Of a stretch of DNA of 64,000 bases, positions 43,102 through 51,601 are shown piece after piece. Each line of letters starts with the position of its first letter. Position 1 is the first letter of the stretch. Origin of the DNA: Flavobacterium sp. LC2016-01 (lineage in GTDB: Bacteria; Bacteroidota; Bacteroidia; Flavobacteriales; Flavobacteriaceae); the NCBI RefSeq assembly GCF_009711135.1, contig NZ_WMIC01000001.1, forward strand, positions 434,001 through 498,000. The letters are read 5' to 3'. The notes beneath the pieces were generated by a model. It did no database searches. It worked only from the letters and a program-made list of their open reading frames with translations, and was not told where the DNA came from. A program made the translations under genes and the position numbers.

Positions 43102-45825
43102 ATGAAAGACGAAGAAGACGATAACATAATTCCAAACGACGACGAGAATAATCAAGATGAAAACCTGATGGATGATAATCAGGATGGAGATGACGATGAG
43201 ATTATCAACGTAGATGCCAAACATTTCGAAGGACAGCATTTTTACGAAAATCAGGAAGAAGAAGGAGAAGACGTTATTACCAAAGTAACGGGAATGTACA
43301 AAGACTGGTTTTTGGATTATGCTTCGTATGTAATTCTGGAACGTGCAGTTCCTGCTATCGAGGACGGATTTAAACCGGTTCAGCGTCGTATTATGCACTC
43401 TTTAAAAGAGCTGGATGATGGTCGTTATAATAAAGTTGCCAATGTCGTTGGTCACACCATGCAGTATCACCCACACGGAGATGCGAGTATTGGTGACGCA
43501 ATGGTGCAAATTGGTCAAAAAGATTTATTGATTGACTGTCAAGGGAACTGGGGGAATATCTTAACGGGCGATGGAGCAGCAGCTTCGCGTTATATTGAGG
43601 CACGTTTATCTAAATTTGCTTTGGAGGTTTTGTATTCTCCAAAAATCACTGATTGGGGCGTTTCGTATGATGGTCGTCGTGCTGAGCCAAACAATCTTCC
43701 TGTAAAATTTCCATTGCTTTTGGCACAAGGAGCAGAGGGAATTGCGGTTGGACTTTCAACTAAAGTTTTGCCTCATAATTTCAATGAATTAATTGATGCT
43801 TCAATCAAGATTTTAAAAGGAAAATCTTTTACGTTATATCCTGATTTCATGACACAAGGTATTGCCGATGTGTCCAATTATAATGACGGACTTCGTGGTG
43901 GACGTGTGCGTGTGCGTGCAAAAATTGCGCAATTAGACAAAAATACATTGGTGATTACACAAATTCCGTTTTCTACCAATACATCGAGTTTAATTGACAG
44001 TATTTTGAAAGCCAATGATAAAGGTAAAATCAAAATCAAGAAAATTGAAGACAATACCGCTGCCGATGTTGAGATTTTAATACATCTTTTCCCGGGCGTT
44101 TCTCCAGACAAAACAATTGATGCTTTGTTTGCTTTTACAGCCTGTGAAACCTCTGTAGCGCCTTTAGGTTGCGTTATTGAAGATAATAAGCCATTGTTTA
44201 TTGGTGTTTCTGAAATGTTGAAAATTTCAACACACAGAACAGTTGATTTGCTTCGTCAGGAATTAGAAATTCAGTTAGAAGAATTAAAAAATAAATGGCA
44301 TTTCTCTACTTTAGAAAAAATCTTCATTCGTGAAGAAATGTATATTGATTTCAAATTATATTCGGATAGAGAATCACTTTATAAATATTTATATGATCGT
44401 TTTGATCCGTTCAAAAAATCATTTGTCAGAGAAATTAACGATGATGATTTACAAAGACTGACTCAGATTCCGATGATTCGTATTACCCGTTTTGACTCTG
44501 ATAAAGCTGATGATTTTATTGCGAAGTTAGAAGACGAAATGAAAGAAGTAGAGCATAATTTGGAGCATTTAACCGATTTTGCAATTGCTTATTTCACCAA
44601 ATTAAAAGAGAAATACGGAAAAGGCCGTGAACGTCAGACAGAACTTCGTGTTTTTGATAACGTTGAGGCTACAAAAGTAGTTTTGCGTAATACAAAATTA
44701 TACGTAAACCGTGAAGAAGGTTTTGTTGGAACCAGCTTAAAGAAAGACGAATATGTAGGCGATTGTTCTGATATCGATGATGTTATCGTGTTTTTACGAG
44801 ACGGAACATTGATGGTTACAAAAGTGGATGCCAAAACGTTTATCGGAAAAGACATTATTCATGTTGCAGTTTTTGACAAGAGCGATAAACGTACCATTTA
44901 TAATATGATGTATCGTGATGGAAAATCAGGTCCATCATATATCAAGCGTTTCAATGTTTCAGGTGTAACACGTGACAAAGCTTATGATTTAACTAACGGA
45001 ACAAACGGTTCGCAAGTGGTTTATTTTTCGCATAATCCAAATGGCGAAGCTGAGGTTGTAACCATATTATTACGCCAGGTTGGAACGATTAAGAAGCTAA
45101 AATTCGATATTGATTTTGCTAAATTAGCGATCAAAGGACGTGCTTCAAAAGGGAATTTGGTAACCAAATATCCAATCAAGAAAATCGAATTAAAAGAAAA
45201 AGGAATTTCGACTTTACTGCCAAGAAAAGTTTGGTTTGATGATACTGTAAAACGTTTAAATGTTGATGCAAGAGGAGAATTGCTTGGGGAATTTAAACCA
45301 AGTGATAAAATTCTAGTAATTAGTCAGACTGGAAAATTAAAAGTCATTATTCCGGAATTATCGACTCACTTTGAGGAAGATATGATTATTTTGGAAAAAT
45401 GGAAACCTAAAAAACCAATTTCGGCTATTTATTATGATGGAGAAAAAGAACGTTATTTCTTAAAACGTTTCCTTGTTGAAAATGAAGGAAAAGAAGAAAG
45501 TTTTATTACAGATCATCCAAATTCGCAGTTAGAAATCGTGTCGACAGATTATCGTCCATTGGCACAGTTGGTTTTTGCAAAAGTAAAAGGTGTACAAAAA
45601 GAAGATTTACATATAGATGTTGAGGATTTTATAGCTGTAAAAGGCTTCAAAGCTTTAGGAAATCAATTAACAGCAGATAAACTGAAACAAGTTAATTTAT
45701 TAGAGCCTTTGCCTTATGAAGAACCTGTCGAAGAAGTTCCTGAAAAACCAGAATTATCAGAAGATGATGAGTCAGTTGAAACAGAACTAGATGATGACGG
45801 CCAAATAGGTTTGGTTTTAGAATAA
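43102..45825 (+). CDS. parC: DNA topoisomerase IV subunit A with acidic N-terminal extension
   Basis: DNA cleavage subunit: the winged-helix core has VILERAVPAIEDGFKPVQRR, HPHGDASIGDAMV and the catalytic Tyr164 in AAASRYIEARL. A C-terminal beta-pinwheel follows, then an acidic tail (EEPVEEVPEKPELSEDDESVETELDDD). The first 55 or so residues are a very acidic low-complexity leader (DEEDDNIIPNDDENNQDENL...), longer than the usual start of the family. The 907-aa length and the pairing with parE indicate topoisomerase IV of the Bacteroidota form. A terminator follows. Confidence 0.94.
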   Translation: MKDEEDDNIIPNDDENNQDENLMDDNQDGDDDEIINVDAKHFEGQHFYENQEEEGEDVITKVTGMYKDWFLDYASYVILERAVPAIEDGFKPVQRRIMHSLKELDDGRYNKVANVVGHTMQYHPHGDASIGDAMVQIGQKDLLIDCQGNWGNILTGDGAAASRYIEARLSKFALEVLYSPKITDWGVSYDGRRAEPNNLPVKFPLLLAQGAEGIAVGLSTKVLPHNFNELIDASIKILKGKSFTLYPDFMTQGIADVSNYNDGLRGGRVRVRAKIAQLDKNTLVITQIPFSTNTSSLIDSILKANDKGKIKIKKIEDNTAADVEILIHLFPGVSPDKTIDALFAFTACETSVAPLGCVIEDNKPLFIGVSEMLKISTHRTVDLLRQELEIQLEELKNKWHFSTLEKIFIREEMYIDFKLYSDRESLYKYLYDRFDPFKKSFVREINDDDLQRLTQIPMIRITRFDSDKADDFIAKLEDEMKEVEHNLEHLTDFAIAYFTKLKEKYGKGRERQTELRVFDNVEATKVVLRNTKLYVNREEGFVGTSLKKDEYVGDCSDIDDVIVFLRDGTLMVTKVDAKTFIGKDIIHVAVFDKSDKRTIYNMMYRDGKSGPSYIKRFNVSGVTRDKAYDLTNGTNGSQVVYFSHNPNGEAEVVTILLRQVGTIKKLKFDIDFAKLAIKGRASKGNLVTKYPIKKIELKEKGISTLLPRKVWFDDTVKRLNVDARGELLGEFKPSDKILVISQTGKLKVIIPELSTHFEEDMIILEKWKPKKPISAIYYDGEKERYFLKRFLVENEGKEESFITDHPNSQLEIVSTDYRPLAQLVFAKVKGVQKEDLHIDVEDFIAVKGFKALGNQLTADKLKQVNLLEPLPYEEPVEEVPEKPELSEDDESVETELDDDGQIGLVLE

Positions 45826-45831
45826 GAAATG

Positions 45832-45866
45832 AAAACGCTAAGATTAAGTTCTTAGCGTTTTTTTTG
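45832..45866 (+). terminator. Intrinsic terminator of parC
   Basis: Arms AAAACGCTAAG (45832-45842) and CTTAGCGTTTT (45851-45861) with an 8-nt loop and T-run; it can also serve the converging remnant gene. Confidence 0.88.
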
Positions 45867-45868
45867 AT

Positions 45869-46543
45869 TTAATTTTCAAGAGAAGAAAACGCTTCTTCTT
45901 TAGTCCATTTTACTTCATTGTTTTCAATTTTTACAGAAATAATATCTCCATCTTTTACTTCTCCAGAAATTATTTTTTTTGCTAAAGGCCTTCTTAAATG
46001 TGTTCTGATAATACTTTTAATGGGTCTTGCGCCGTATTTGGCGCTGTAACCATTTTCGGCAAGGTAAAGTTTTGCCTCCATGGGAATTTCAACTTGAATA
46101 TTGATGTTGGTCAGTAAATCTAAGAATTCTTTTTTAAGATGTATATTGAATATTTTTAATGCATTTTCTTTACTGATAGGTGCAAAAGGTACTATTTCAG
46201 TCAAACGTCCCAAAAATTCAGGTCTGAAATAATTTCCCATAATTTCCATTAAAGAATTTGAAGTCGGAATTTCTCCGTTATTAAAAGTATTCACAATATG
46301 GTCTGCACCAATATTTGAAGTAAAAAGAATAATGGCATTCGAAAAATCGCCTTCCTTTCCTAAACGATCGTGTAATTTTCCTTCATCCATAATTTGCAGG
46401 AAAATATCAAAAACAGAAGGGTGTGCTTTTTCAATTTCATCGAATAAAACAATAGAATAAGGCTTTTGTCTGATCCTGTTTACTAGCAAACTTCCCTGTT
46501 CATAGCCTACATAGCCTGGCGGAGCACCAACGAATGGGATTAT
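45869..46543 (-). pseudogene. 5'-truncated Clp/TssH-type AAA+ ATPase remnant
   Basis: The frame runs from IIPFVGAPPGYVGYEQGSLL at about 46543, where an in-frame TAA abruptly ends the homology, to a TGA or TAA at 45869. It covers only the second AAA+ domain downstream of Walker A: pore loop GYVGYEQG, Walker B IVLFDEIEKAHPSVFDI, sensor 1 TSNIG, FRPEFLGRLTEIVPF (arginine finger) and the C-terminal D2-small domain GYSAKYGARPIK. The N-domain, whole D1 and the D2 Walker A are missing, so it cannot act as a disaggregase. The GSLLVNRIRQKP and DEGKLHDRLGKEGDF stretches look more like TssH/ClpV of Bacteroidota type VI secretion than ClpB, from memory. Confidence 0.82.
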
Positions 46544-46628
46544 TTATGTGATAGTTTCATGAAAAATTTAAAGAATAGATCTTCAAATGTATTTCCGTAT
46601 CGATTATTTATAGATAAGTAAAATCGAA

Positions 46629-46658
46629 GAAAACTTGACTTCTTAAAGTCAAGTTTTC
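46629..46658. terminator. Bidirectional terminator overlapping an exonuclease stop codon
   Basis: Perfect 13-bp arms GAAAACTTGACTT (46629-46641) and AAGTCAAGTTTTC (46646-46658) with a 4-nt loop. The stop codon of the minus-strand exonuclease begins at 46660, at the edge of the stem. The rest of the space 46544-46628 shows nothing recognisable. Confidence 0.8.
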
Positions 46659-47284
46659 TATTTGAAAAGATAATTCAAATTGATTTCTTTTTTCTCTTTC
46701 AGCTTTTTTACAATTTTCAAGAAAGCGATTGCCGTAATGTAAGCATCGCCCAATGCCGTGTGACGGTCTTTTTTAGAAATATCAAATTTATCCGCAAGAT
46801 CGTCTAAAGTGTAATGGTCTTTTCTTTCAAATAAATGAGACTTTATTAAGGTTTTTTTATATAAATATGCTGTATCTAAACGTTTGTTGGTTAATTCTGG
46901 CAAACCATTTCTCTCGAGAGCTTTATTGATCATTGTAACATCAAAAATAGTGTGATGCGCAATAATAATTGAATCGCCTAAAAATGACAAAAACTGTTGC
47001 AAAGCCTCTAATTCATTTGGACGCTGAATCACAAATGCTTTTAAAATACCATGAATTTGAGCGGTCGATTTGTCGTAATGATCTTGTTCGATATATACTT
47101 CAAAACTATTTTGAATCGATATAATTCCGTTTTGAAGAATTAATGCGCCAATGCATAATATTCTGTCATTTTCATAGTCAAATCCGGTGGTTTCTGTATC
47201 TAAAACTACAAATCGCGTGTTTTCGATAGTGACACTTTCATCAAAAAGATTTTCTTCTTTCTTGAAAAAATTGAATAAACTCAT
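46658..47284 (-). CDS. 3'-5' exonuclease, DnaQ/DEDDh type
   Basis: A 208-aa exonuclease of the DNA polymerase III epsilon family. Exo I motif VVLDTETTG (Asp29, Glu31), Exo II around IIIAHHTIFDVTMIN with Asp, and Exo III HTALGDAYIT with His and Asp (DEDDh). No polymerase domain is present. Starts 2 bp after the CBS-nucleotidyltransferase protein and is co-transcribed with it; this pair is common in bacteria, and the enzyme may act on nucleic acids in signalling or repair rather than replication. Confidence 0.92.
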   Translation of the reverse strand: MSLFNFFKKEENLFDESVTIENTRFVVLDTETTGFDYENDRILCIGALILQNGIISIQNSFEVYIEQDHYDKSTAQIHGILKAFVIQRPNELEALQQFLSFLGDSIIIAHHTIFDVTMINKALERNGLPELTNKRLDTAYLYKKTLIKSHLFERKDHYTLDDLADKFDISKKDRHTALGDAYITAIAFLKIVKKLKEKKEINLNYLFK

Positions 47285-47286
47285 GA

Positions 47287-49209
47287 TTATACCAGATTTG
47301 AAATATTAAAACGCACTGAAATTAATTCCTGAAGTTCCTTAATGGTTTTAAAAGTACGTTTCAGCTTAATTTTTTCCATCTTTGATAACGATTCCAAAGC
47401 AATAAACTGGCCAGAATCATGGTGTAAAAGTCCTTGTTTGGTTCTAAATTTCAATAAAGCCTTAAACGAATAGGAACAAGATAAATACAATTCACGATTG
47501 TTCGGTTCCAGTTCTGCTAATTTCTCAAATCGTTCTGCAGTATTGCTGATCGATTTAACCGAATGTGATAAAATTAAAACTCGCGCTGCATCGGTTAAAG
47601 GCATTAATGCTCTTCGTTTAATATCAAAATTATCTTTGTTTGCACCATCTTGTTCGACTAAAAATTGTCTAAAAAAACCAGTAGGAGAAGGGCTTTGCAA
47701 TGCACCACTTACCAAATGCATATAAAAAATTGGGTTTGCTTTTACGTTTTCAAAAATAGAATCCGATAATTGATTTACGATTTCGGCATCGCCATAGGTC
47801 ATACTGTAATCAAAGAAAATGAAAGAAAGTAAAACCTCATTTTTGCCCGGATTGGTGATCCAATGATATACCTGGCTTTTCCATTCGTCCAAACTCATAC
47901 ACCATTTTGGACTTGAAGCCATCATATCGGCGGGACAATAATCATAACCAATATCAAAAAGTCCTTTGTTAACGAGAGAGGCAAATTTCAAAAAGTAAAT
48001 TCTTGTTTCATCTCTAAAAACTTCAGAAACATTTTCATACACAATTGCATTATCTTGATCCGTATGCAACATTTGCTCACCTCTTCCTTGACTGCCAAGC
48101 GCCAGCCATGCAAATTTTACAGGTGGAGGACTGCTCATTTTTTCCAGACAAATCTCGATAACGCGTGTAGTACAAGCTTCGTTTAACTCCGTTATAATTT
48201 TAGAAATCAGTGTCATAGGAATATTTTGGTCTAAATATCCCTGAAGCAATTGCATGATTCGGTTTCTGATGGGTTTTATTTCCTTGGTTTTCTTAGCTCT
48301 TTTAAGTGCTTTTATTAAAACTGCTGGATTATTTCCCAGCGCCACCATAACATCATGTTTTGATAAAATCCCAACGGCTTTGGTGTTGACCGTTCCATCT
48401 TTTGTTAGACATAAATGACTGATATTACTTTTCATCATCGCCATTTGCGCCTCGGTAACCGTCATTTTTTTAGGATAGGTAATAACGGGTTTCGTCATTA
48501 TAGTTTCGGCAGTTGTCATAATCGAATAATCGCCGGTTACGATTTTGTTTCGAAGATCTTTATCTGTCAAAATACCAATCGGAAGCATTTCATCTACAAT
48601 TAATATTGCTCCGACTTTTTTCTTATTCATAATTTTTGCAACATCTCGAGCCGTTGTTGACGGACTACAGGTAACAATTTTTTTTGAATACTTTATTGGT
48701 GTTAAATCAAATGAATCGTTATTTGAATGCCGATTTTCGTTTAATAAATCATCGTCTCCATACAATTTATCTTTATGAATATCTGAATACGGATTTCGCG
48801 TGTTCGAAGCATAACTTTCAATAAGGAAATTGCCAACATTTCTGTTTTCAAGAGCATAAGGCTTAAAAACCGCAATCGGAATTGCATATAAAATCGTTTC
48901 TTCATGTGCTACAGCTTCCATAATATAATTTTCCTGCGCCAAAAGCGGACGCAATCCAAAAATATCACCTTCGTCGCACATATCTAAAACCGTATTTTTT
49001 GTGCTTTTTTTCAAAGCAACGGCACCTTTATGAACTACATAAAAAGAATCATGAGTTTTGTCATTTTCAGCAAAAATCACAGCGTCTTTTTCTTTGTAAA
49101 CAATAGAAATCTGTTCCGAAAGTTTCTCCAAATCCATTTGATGTAAAAAATTAAAAGGCGGGAAATTCTTTAAAAAGTCGGCAACTCTTTGCGAAATGGT
49201 ATTTTTCAT
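47287..49209 (-). CDS. Cyclic-nucleotide-binding, CBS and nucleotidyltransferase (DUF294) protein
   Basis: A 640-aa cytoplasmic regulator-like protein. Domains in order: cyclic-nucleotide-binding-like beta-barrel (about 20-135, with VHKGAVALKKSTKNTVLDMCDEGDIFGLR), two CBS repeats (about 180-300, TARDVAKIMNKKKVGAILIVD and TVTEAQMAMMKSNISHLCL), DUF294 nucleotidyltransferase (about 340-470, LALGSQGRGEQMLHTDQDNAIVYE, the GS...D-x-D site) and a C-terminal helical substrate-binding domain (480-640). Related to GlnD-like and YtoI-type proteins; the nucleotide signal is unknown. The partner exonuclease follows directly. Confidence 0.93.
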   Translation of the reverse strand: MKNTISQRVADFLKNFPPFNFLHQMDLEKLSEQISIVYKEKDAVIFAENDKTHDSFYVVHKGAVALKKSTKNTVLDMCDEGDIFGLRPLLAQENYIMEAVAHEETILYAIPIAVFKPYALENRNVGNFLIESYASNTRNPYSDIHKDKLYGDDDLLNENRHSNNDSFDLTPIKYSKKIVTCSPSTTARDVAKIMNKKKVGAILIVDEMLPIGILTDKDLRNKIVTGDYSIMTTAETIMTKPVITYPKKMTVTEAQMAMMKSNISHLCLTKDGTVNTKAVGILSKHDVMVALGNNPAVLIKALKRAKKTKEIKPIRNRIMQLLQGYLDQNIPMTLISKIITELNEACTTRVIEICLEKMSSPPPVKFAWLALGSQGRGEQMLHTDQDNAIVYENVSEVFRDETRIYFLKFASLVNKGLFDIGYDYCPADMMASSPKWCMSLDEWKSQVYHWITNPGKNEVLLSFIFFDYSMTYGDAEIVNQLSDSIFENVKANPIFYMHLVSGALQSPSPTGFFRQFLVEQDGANKDNFDIKRRALMPLTDAARVLILSHSVKSISNTAERFEKLAELEPNNRELYLSCSYSFKALLKFRTKQGLLHHDSGQFIALESLSKMEKIKLKRTFKTIKELQELISVRFNISNLV

Positions 49210-49277
49210 TTGGTTAGTTTAAAGTCCTAAAATACTATTTAAAAATTTAAACGTGAAATAAACACGTTTCTTTTTTT

Positions 49278-49362
49278 GGGGACAAAGGAACAAAGGTGCA
49301 AAGCGACAAAGTTTTTTCTGTAATGGTAAAAAAAACTTTGTGACTTTGTGTCTTCGTGGCAA
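49278..49362. repeat. ACAAAG-rich imperfect inverted repeat
   Basis: GGGACAAAGGAACAAAGGTGCAAAGCGACAAAG-type words (49278-49311) face AAAACTTTGTGACTTTGTGTC (from about 49332). They resemble the CGCAAAG words at 2369-2513 and GAAACGCAAAGTCACAAAG at 52470-52490. The repeat lies downstream of a lipoprotein gene and upstream of the CBS protein. Confidence 0.6.
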
Positions 49363-49372
49363 ATCAAAAAAA

Positions 49373-49393
49373 AAAGCCCCAATCTGGGACTTT
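49373..49393 (-). terminator. Intrinsic terminator of the 49399-49770 gene
   Basis: On the minus strand AAAGTCCCA, a 3-nt loop, TGGGGCTTT (one G-U pair), then a long T-run. Confidence 0.75.
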
Positions 49394-49398
49394 AATTT

Positions 49399-49770
49399 TT
49401 ATTCAACTTTATAAACTTTGCCTTTCTGTTTCTCTTCAGAGCCAACTAAGCCAAATTCAAACGTGTATGAATCTTTCGAAGTCGTTAAAATTTTCATACT
49501 GATTGCTTTTTCTTCAGCCATATTTTTTGGATGTTTTTTCTGCAAAACGTATTCGCAGTCACTAACCCAGCGCACAGTTGCCGTATCTGTTTTTCCTTCA
49601 AAAGTTTCGATTTCAATGCTGTCGTTTCGCTCAAAAAAGGTCGTTTTTTTTACGCCGTTTACTTCAGTCTCAAACTTGAATTTTCCGTTTTTAAAATCTT
49701 TGCAATTGTGTTCTGCGTTATAACAAGATGCTAATGCAATTAACGGAAGAAGGAATAGTATTTTTTTCAT
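49399..49770 (-). CDS. Small lipoprotein of unknown function (123 aa)
   Basis: Starts MKKILFLLPLIALASCYNAE, a lipoprotein signal with lipobox LASC and Cys16. The mature part (about 105 aa) has CKDFKNGKFKFETEVNGVKKTTFFERNDSIEIETFEGKTDTATVRWVSDCEYVLQKK, a beta-rich domain with two more Cys that could pair. I see no link to a known enzyme. Homologues seem common in Flavobacteria. It probably sits in the outer or inner membrane facing the periplasm. Confidence 0.8.
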   Translation of the reverse strand: MKKILFLLPLIALASCYNAEHNCKDFKNGKFKFETEVNGVKKTTFFERNDSIEIETFEGKTDTATVRWVSDCEYVLQKKHPKNMAEEKAISMKILTTSKDSYTFEFGLVGSEEKQKGKVYKVE

Positions 49771-49788
49771 TTTAAATAAGTTTTTTTA

Positions 49789-49867
49789 GGAGCTTATTCC
49801 TGCTGTACGCTGTATCTTTTGTGGTGAACCCCACCACAAAAGGATGCCGCTTCCATCAGGGCTAGGG
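49789..49867. repeat. GGAGCT...GGGCTAGG dispersed repeat, copy 2
   Basis: GGAGCTTATTCCTGCTGTACGC, then a hairpin CTTTTGTGGTG...CACCACAAAAG, then GATGCCGCTTCCATCAGGG and CTAGGG. Head, stem words and tail match the element at 25475-25564, while the hairpin tip differs. It lies between the small lipoprotein gene and the 53-aa gene. Confidence 0.85.
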
Positions 49868-49890
49868 CTTTAGTTTTCAAAAGTTCTTTT

Positions 49891-50052
49891 TTAATTAAAG
49901 AATAAAAAGAAAATTACAAGAGTTATAAAAGTTAGAAAAAGCAAATTCCTTTTTTTGTTTTTAAAACTCTGTTCTTCACTTAAATTTGTTTTACAGAATT
50001 TAATTAAAATCCACCAACATGTCCCGCCAAAATTTGCATAATATTCTATCAT
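49891..50052 (-). CDS. Small membrane protein (53 aa), translationally coupled
   Basis: A reading frame starting at the ATG at 50052 encodes MIEYYANFGGTCWWILIKFC (first 20 residues), a polar middle KTNLSEEQSFKNKKRN, and a hydrophobic C-terminal segment LLFLTFITLVIFFLFF before TAA at 49891. The ATG overlaps the TGA stop of the upstream DUF1572-type gene (ATGA at 50049-50052), a strong sign of a real, co-translated gene. One C-terminal membrane helix and a Cys/Trp-rich N-terminus; function unknown. Confidence 0.6.
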   Translation of the reverse strand: MIEYYANFGGTCWWILIKFCKTNLSEEQSFKNKKRNLLFLTFITLVIFFLFFN

Positions 50053-50624
50053 TTCAATCTCTTTAATTCATCATCTGTAAAGTTCTTGATTTCTTTTTCT
50101 TTGGCAAACTTTTCAGCATTATAATTTCCAGATTTATTCTTTGGAATCGATAAACTATTCCATTCGCTGTTTTTCAATTGTTTGGCATAAAAAACAATTT
50201 GTCCAACATGATAAGGATAATGCGCCAATTGTCTGTTTATGGCTTCAATAACAGTGTGACCTTCATTTCTGATATAAATAATATCTGAAAGCTGTTCTGG
50301 TTTCAAACTGTTTAGTGTTTCAAGAAAAACATTCCAGCCTTTATTCCAAACTTCTAATACTTCTTCTTTTGACTGTAAATCATTTTCGAATTCAGCGTCA
50401 CGGTTGCGCCATTCTTTCTCGCCGTCAGAAGTCAAAAAATCAGTCCAGCGCGAAAGCATGTTGCCTGAAATATGTTTTATAATAGTTGCAATACTGTTTG
50501 TGTCTTCGTTAATAGCAACAAAAAGCTGTTGAGGTTCTAATTGGTCAATCGCTTTTTCGCCCAGCATTTTATAATATAAAAATTGCTTTTTTACGCTTTC
50601 CAAATAAGATTGAGCAGTTTCCAT
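50049..50624 (-). CDS. DUF1572 (DinB-like four-helix) protein
   Basis: A 191-aa protein of the DinB/YfiT-like superfamily. The recognisable features are the helix with INEDTNSIATIIKHISGNMLSRWTDFLTSDGEK (about 39-70) and the INRQLAHYPYHVGQIVFYAKQLK stretch (about 131-153), whose His residues are the usual metal ligands. Members are putative thiol- or metal-dependent enzymes of unknown substrate. It begins 2 bp after the pentapeptide-repeat gene, and its stop overlaps the start of a 53-aa membrane protein gene. Confidence 0.9.
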   Translation of the reverse strand: METAQSYLESVKKQFLYYKMLGEKAIDQLEPQQLFVAINEDTNSIATIIKHISGNMLSRWTDFLTSDGEKEWRNRDAEFENDLQSKEEVLEVWNKGWNVFLETLNSLKPEQLSDIIYIRNEGHTVIEAINRQLAHYPYHVGQIVFYAKQLKNSEWNSLSIPKNKSGNYNAEKFAKEKEIKNFTDDELKRLK

Positions 50625-50626
50625 AT

Positions 50627-51199
50627 TTATACGATTTTAATATCATACTTATCTAAAAGCCCAACAATTCCATCATTAGAAAATTGTGCTTTTCGCATTG
50701 GATTAAATTCGGGATCAATTTTATAATTATAGGCTGTTTTAAAATTAACTCCGGCCAATTGTGTTTCATTAAAAATAGCACCTTCAAGATTGCAATTATC
50801 AAAAACAGAACTTGTTAAATTAGTTCCAATAAAAGTTACTTCGCGAACCGAAGAATCAATAAACTTGGTTTTGGGCATTTTTTTGTTGGAAAATATGGCA
50901 TAATCCAAGACACTTTCTTCAAAATGAACCTGAAATAAAAAATCGTCACATTCATGAAAAGCAATTCCAAGAAGTTTACAGTTTCTAAAAGTGACATTTT
51001 TTAAACTTGTTCCGGCTAAACTTGTCATTGAAAGATTGCAGTCAATAAATTCGCAGTCTAAAAAGCTGTTAGAATTAAAATTACTGTTAGAAAAATCACA
51101 GTTTTTAAAAACACAATCCTCAAACTCCCGATTGTTTATTTTTTTATCGATATAAATAACCTTCTCGAATGTTTTTTGAATGTGAATTATGTCTTCCAT
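50627..51199 (-). CDS. Pentapeptide-repeat protein
   Basis: A 190-aa protein consisting mainly of A(D/N)LXX-type pentapeptide repeats in the form FxxCxFxNxNF, for example FEDCVFKNCDFSNSNFNSNSF (about 26-45) and LSMTSLAGTSLKNVTFRNCKL. Such proteins fold into a right-handed quadrilateral helix. Some mimic DNA and protect gyrase (Qnr, MfpA), but most have unknown roles; nothing here proves gyrase interaction. First of a minus-strand run with the DUF1572 and 53-aa genes. Confidence 0.92.
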   Translation of the reverse strand: MEDIIHIQKTFEKVIYIDKKINNREFEDCVFKNCDFSNSNFNSNSFLDCEFIDCNLSMTSLAGTSLKNVTFRNCKLLGIAFHECDDFLFQVHFEESVLDYAIFSNKKMPKTKFIDSSVREVTFIGTNLTSSVFDNCNLEGAIFNETQLAGVNFKTAYNYKIDPEFNPMRKAQFSNDGIVGLLDKYDIKIV

Positions 51200-51305
51200 T
51201 TTTGTTTGGATAAAAATAAGTTTTTTGTTTTTTAAGGTTTCAATATTAAACCCGATAGTCCCGAAGCCTTGGGATAAATCTGTGGAGTTTGCTTAGTGAA
51301 CGAAA

Positions 51306-51527
51306 TTAGTCATTAAACAAACCTTTCATAATGATTTTCAATCCATAAAAAATCAAAAACATAGCACTTAGACAAGCTACGATACCAATTCCTAAAACTA
51401 AATAGTGCCAATTTGTATGTTGATTCATAAATGCATTATAAATCAACGAAGGCCCAATAAATAGTAATGGCAGCGAACCAGATAAATATTTAATTCCTTT
51501 TCCTAATAATTCTTTATTTGTTGCCAT
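51306..51527 (-). CDS. DUF6095-like small membrane protein
   Basis: A 73-aa protein with two helices (about 14-30 and 43-66), starting MATNKELLGKGIKYLSGSLP and ending IMKGLFND. From memory it matches DUF6095, small Flavobacteriia membrane proteins of unknown function that often lie next to murQ. It starts 75 bp downstream of murQ on the same strand, so co-transcription is possible. Confidence 0.8.
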   Translation of the reverse strand: MATNKELLGKGIKYLSGSLPLLFIGPSLIYNAFMNQHTNWHYLVLGIGIVACLSAMFLIFYGLKIIMKGLFND

Positions 51528-51601
51528 GTTTTTTTGTTTCAGGTTTTTTTTGTTTCAAGTTTGTCGTCACTCGAAATGACAAACTGGGTATTGAAAACCT
51601 T

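Noticed and set aside
46544..46628. Missing 5' part of the Clp/TssH-type gene hidden by a frameshift
   Set aside because: No frame in this stretch encodes the Walker A or preceding AAA+ sequence; the exonuclease gene and its terminator begin right after.
50627..51199. Pentapeptide-repeat protein as a Qnr-type quinolone-resistance determinant
   Set aside because: The fold is shared by many proteins; no Qnr-specific loops are visible and the position near murQ gives no support.
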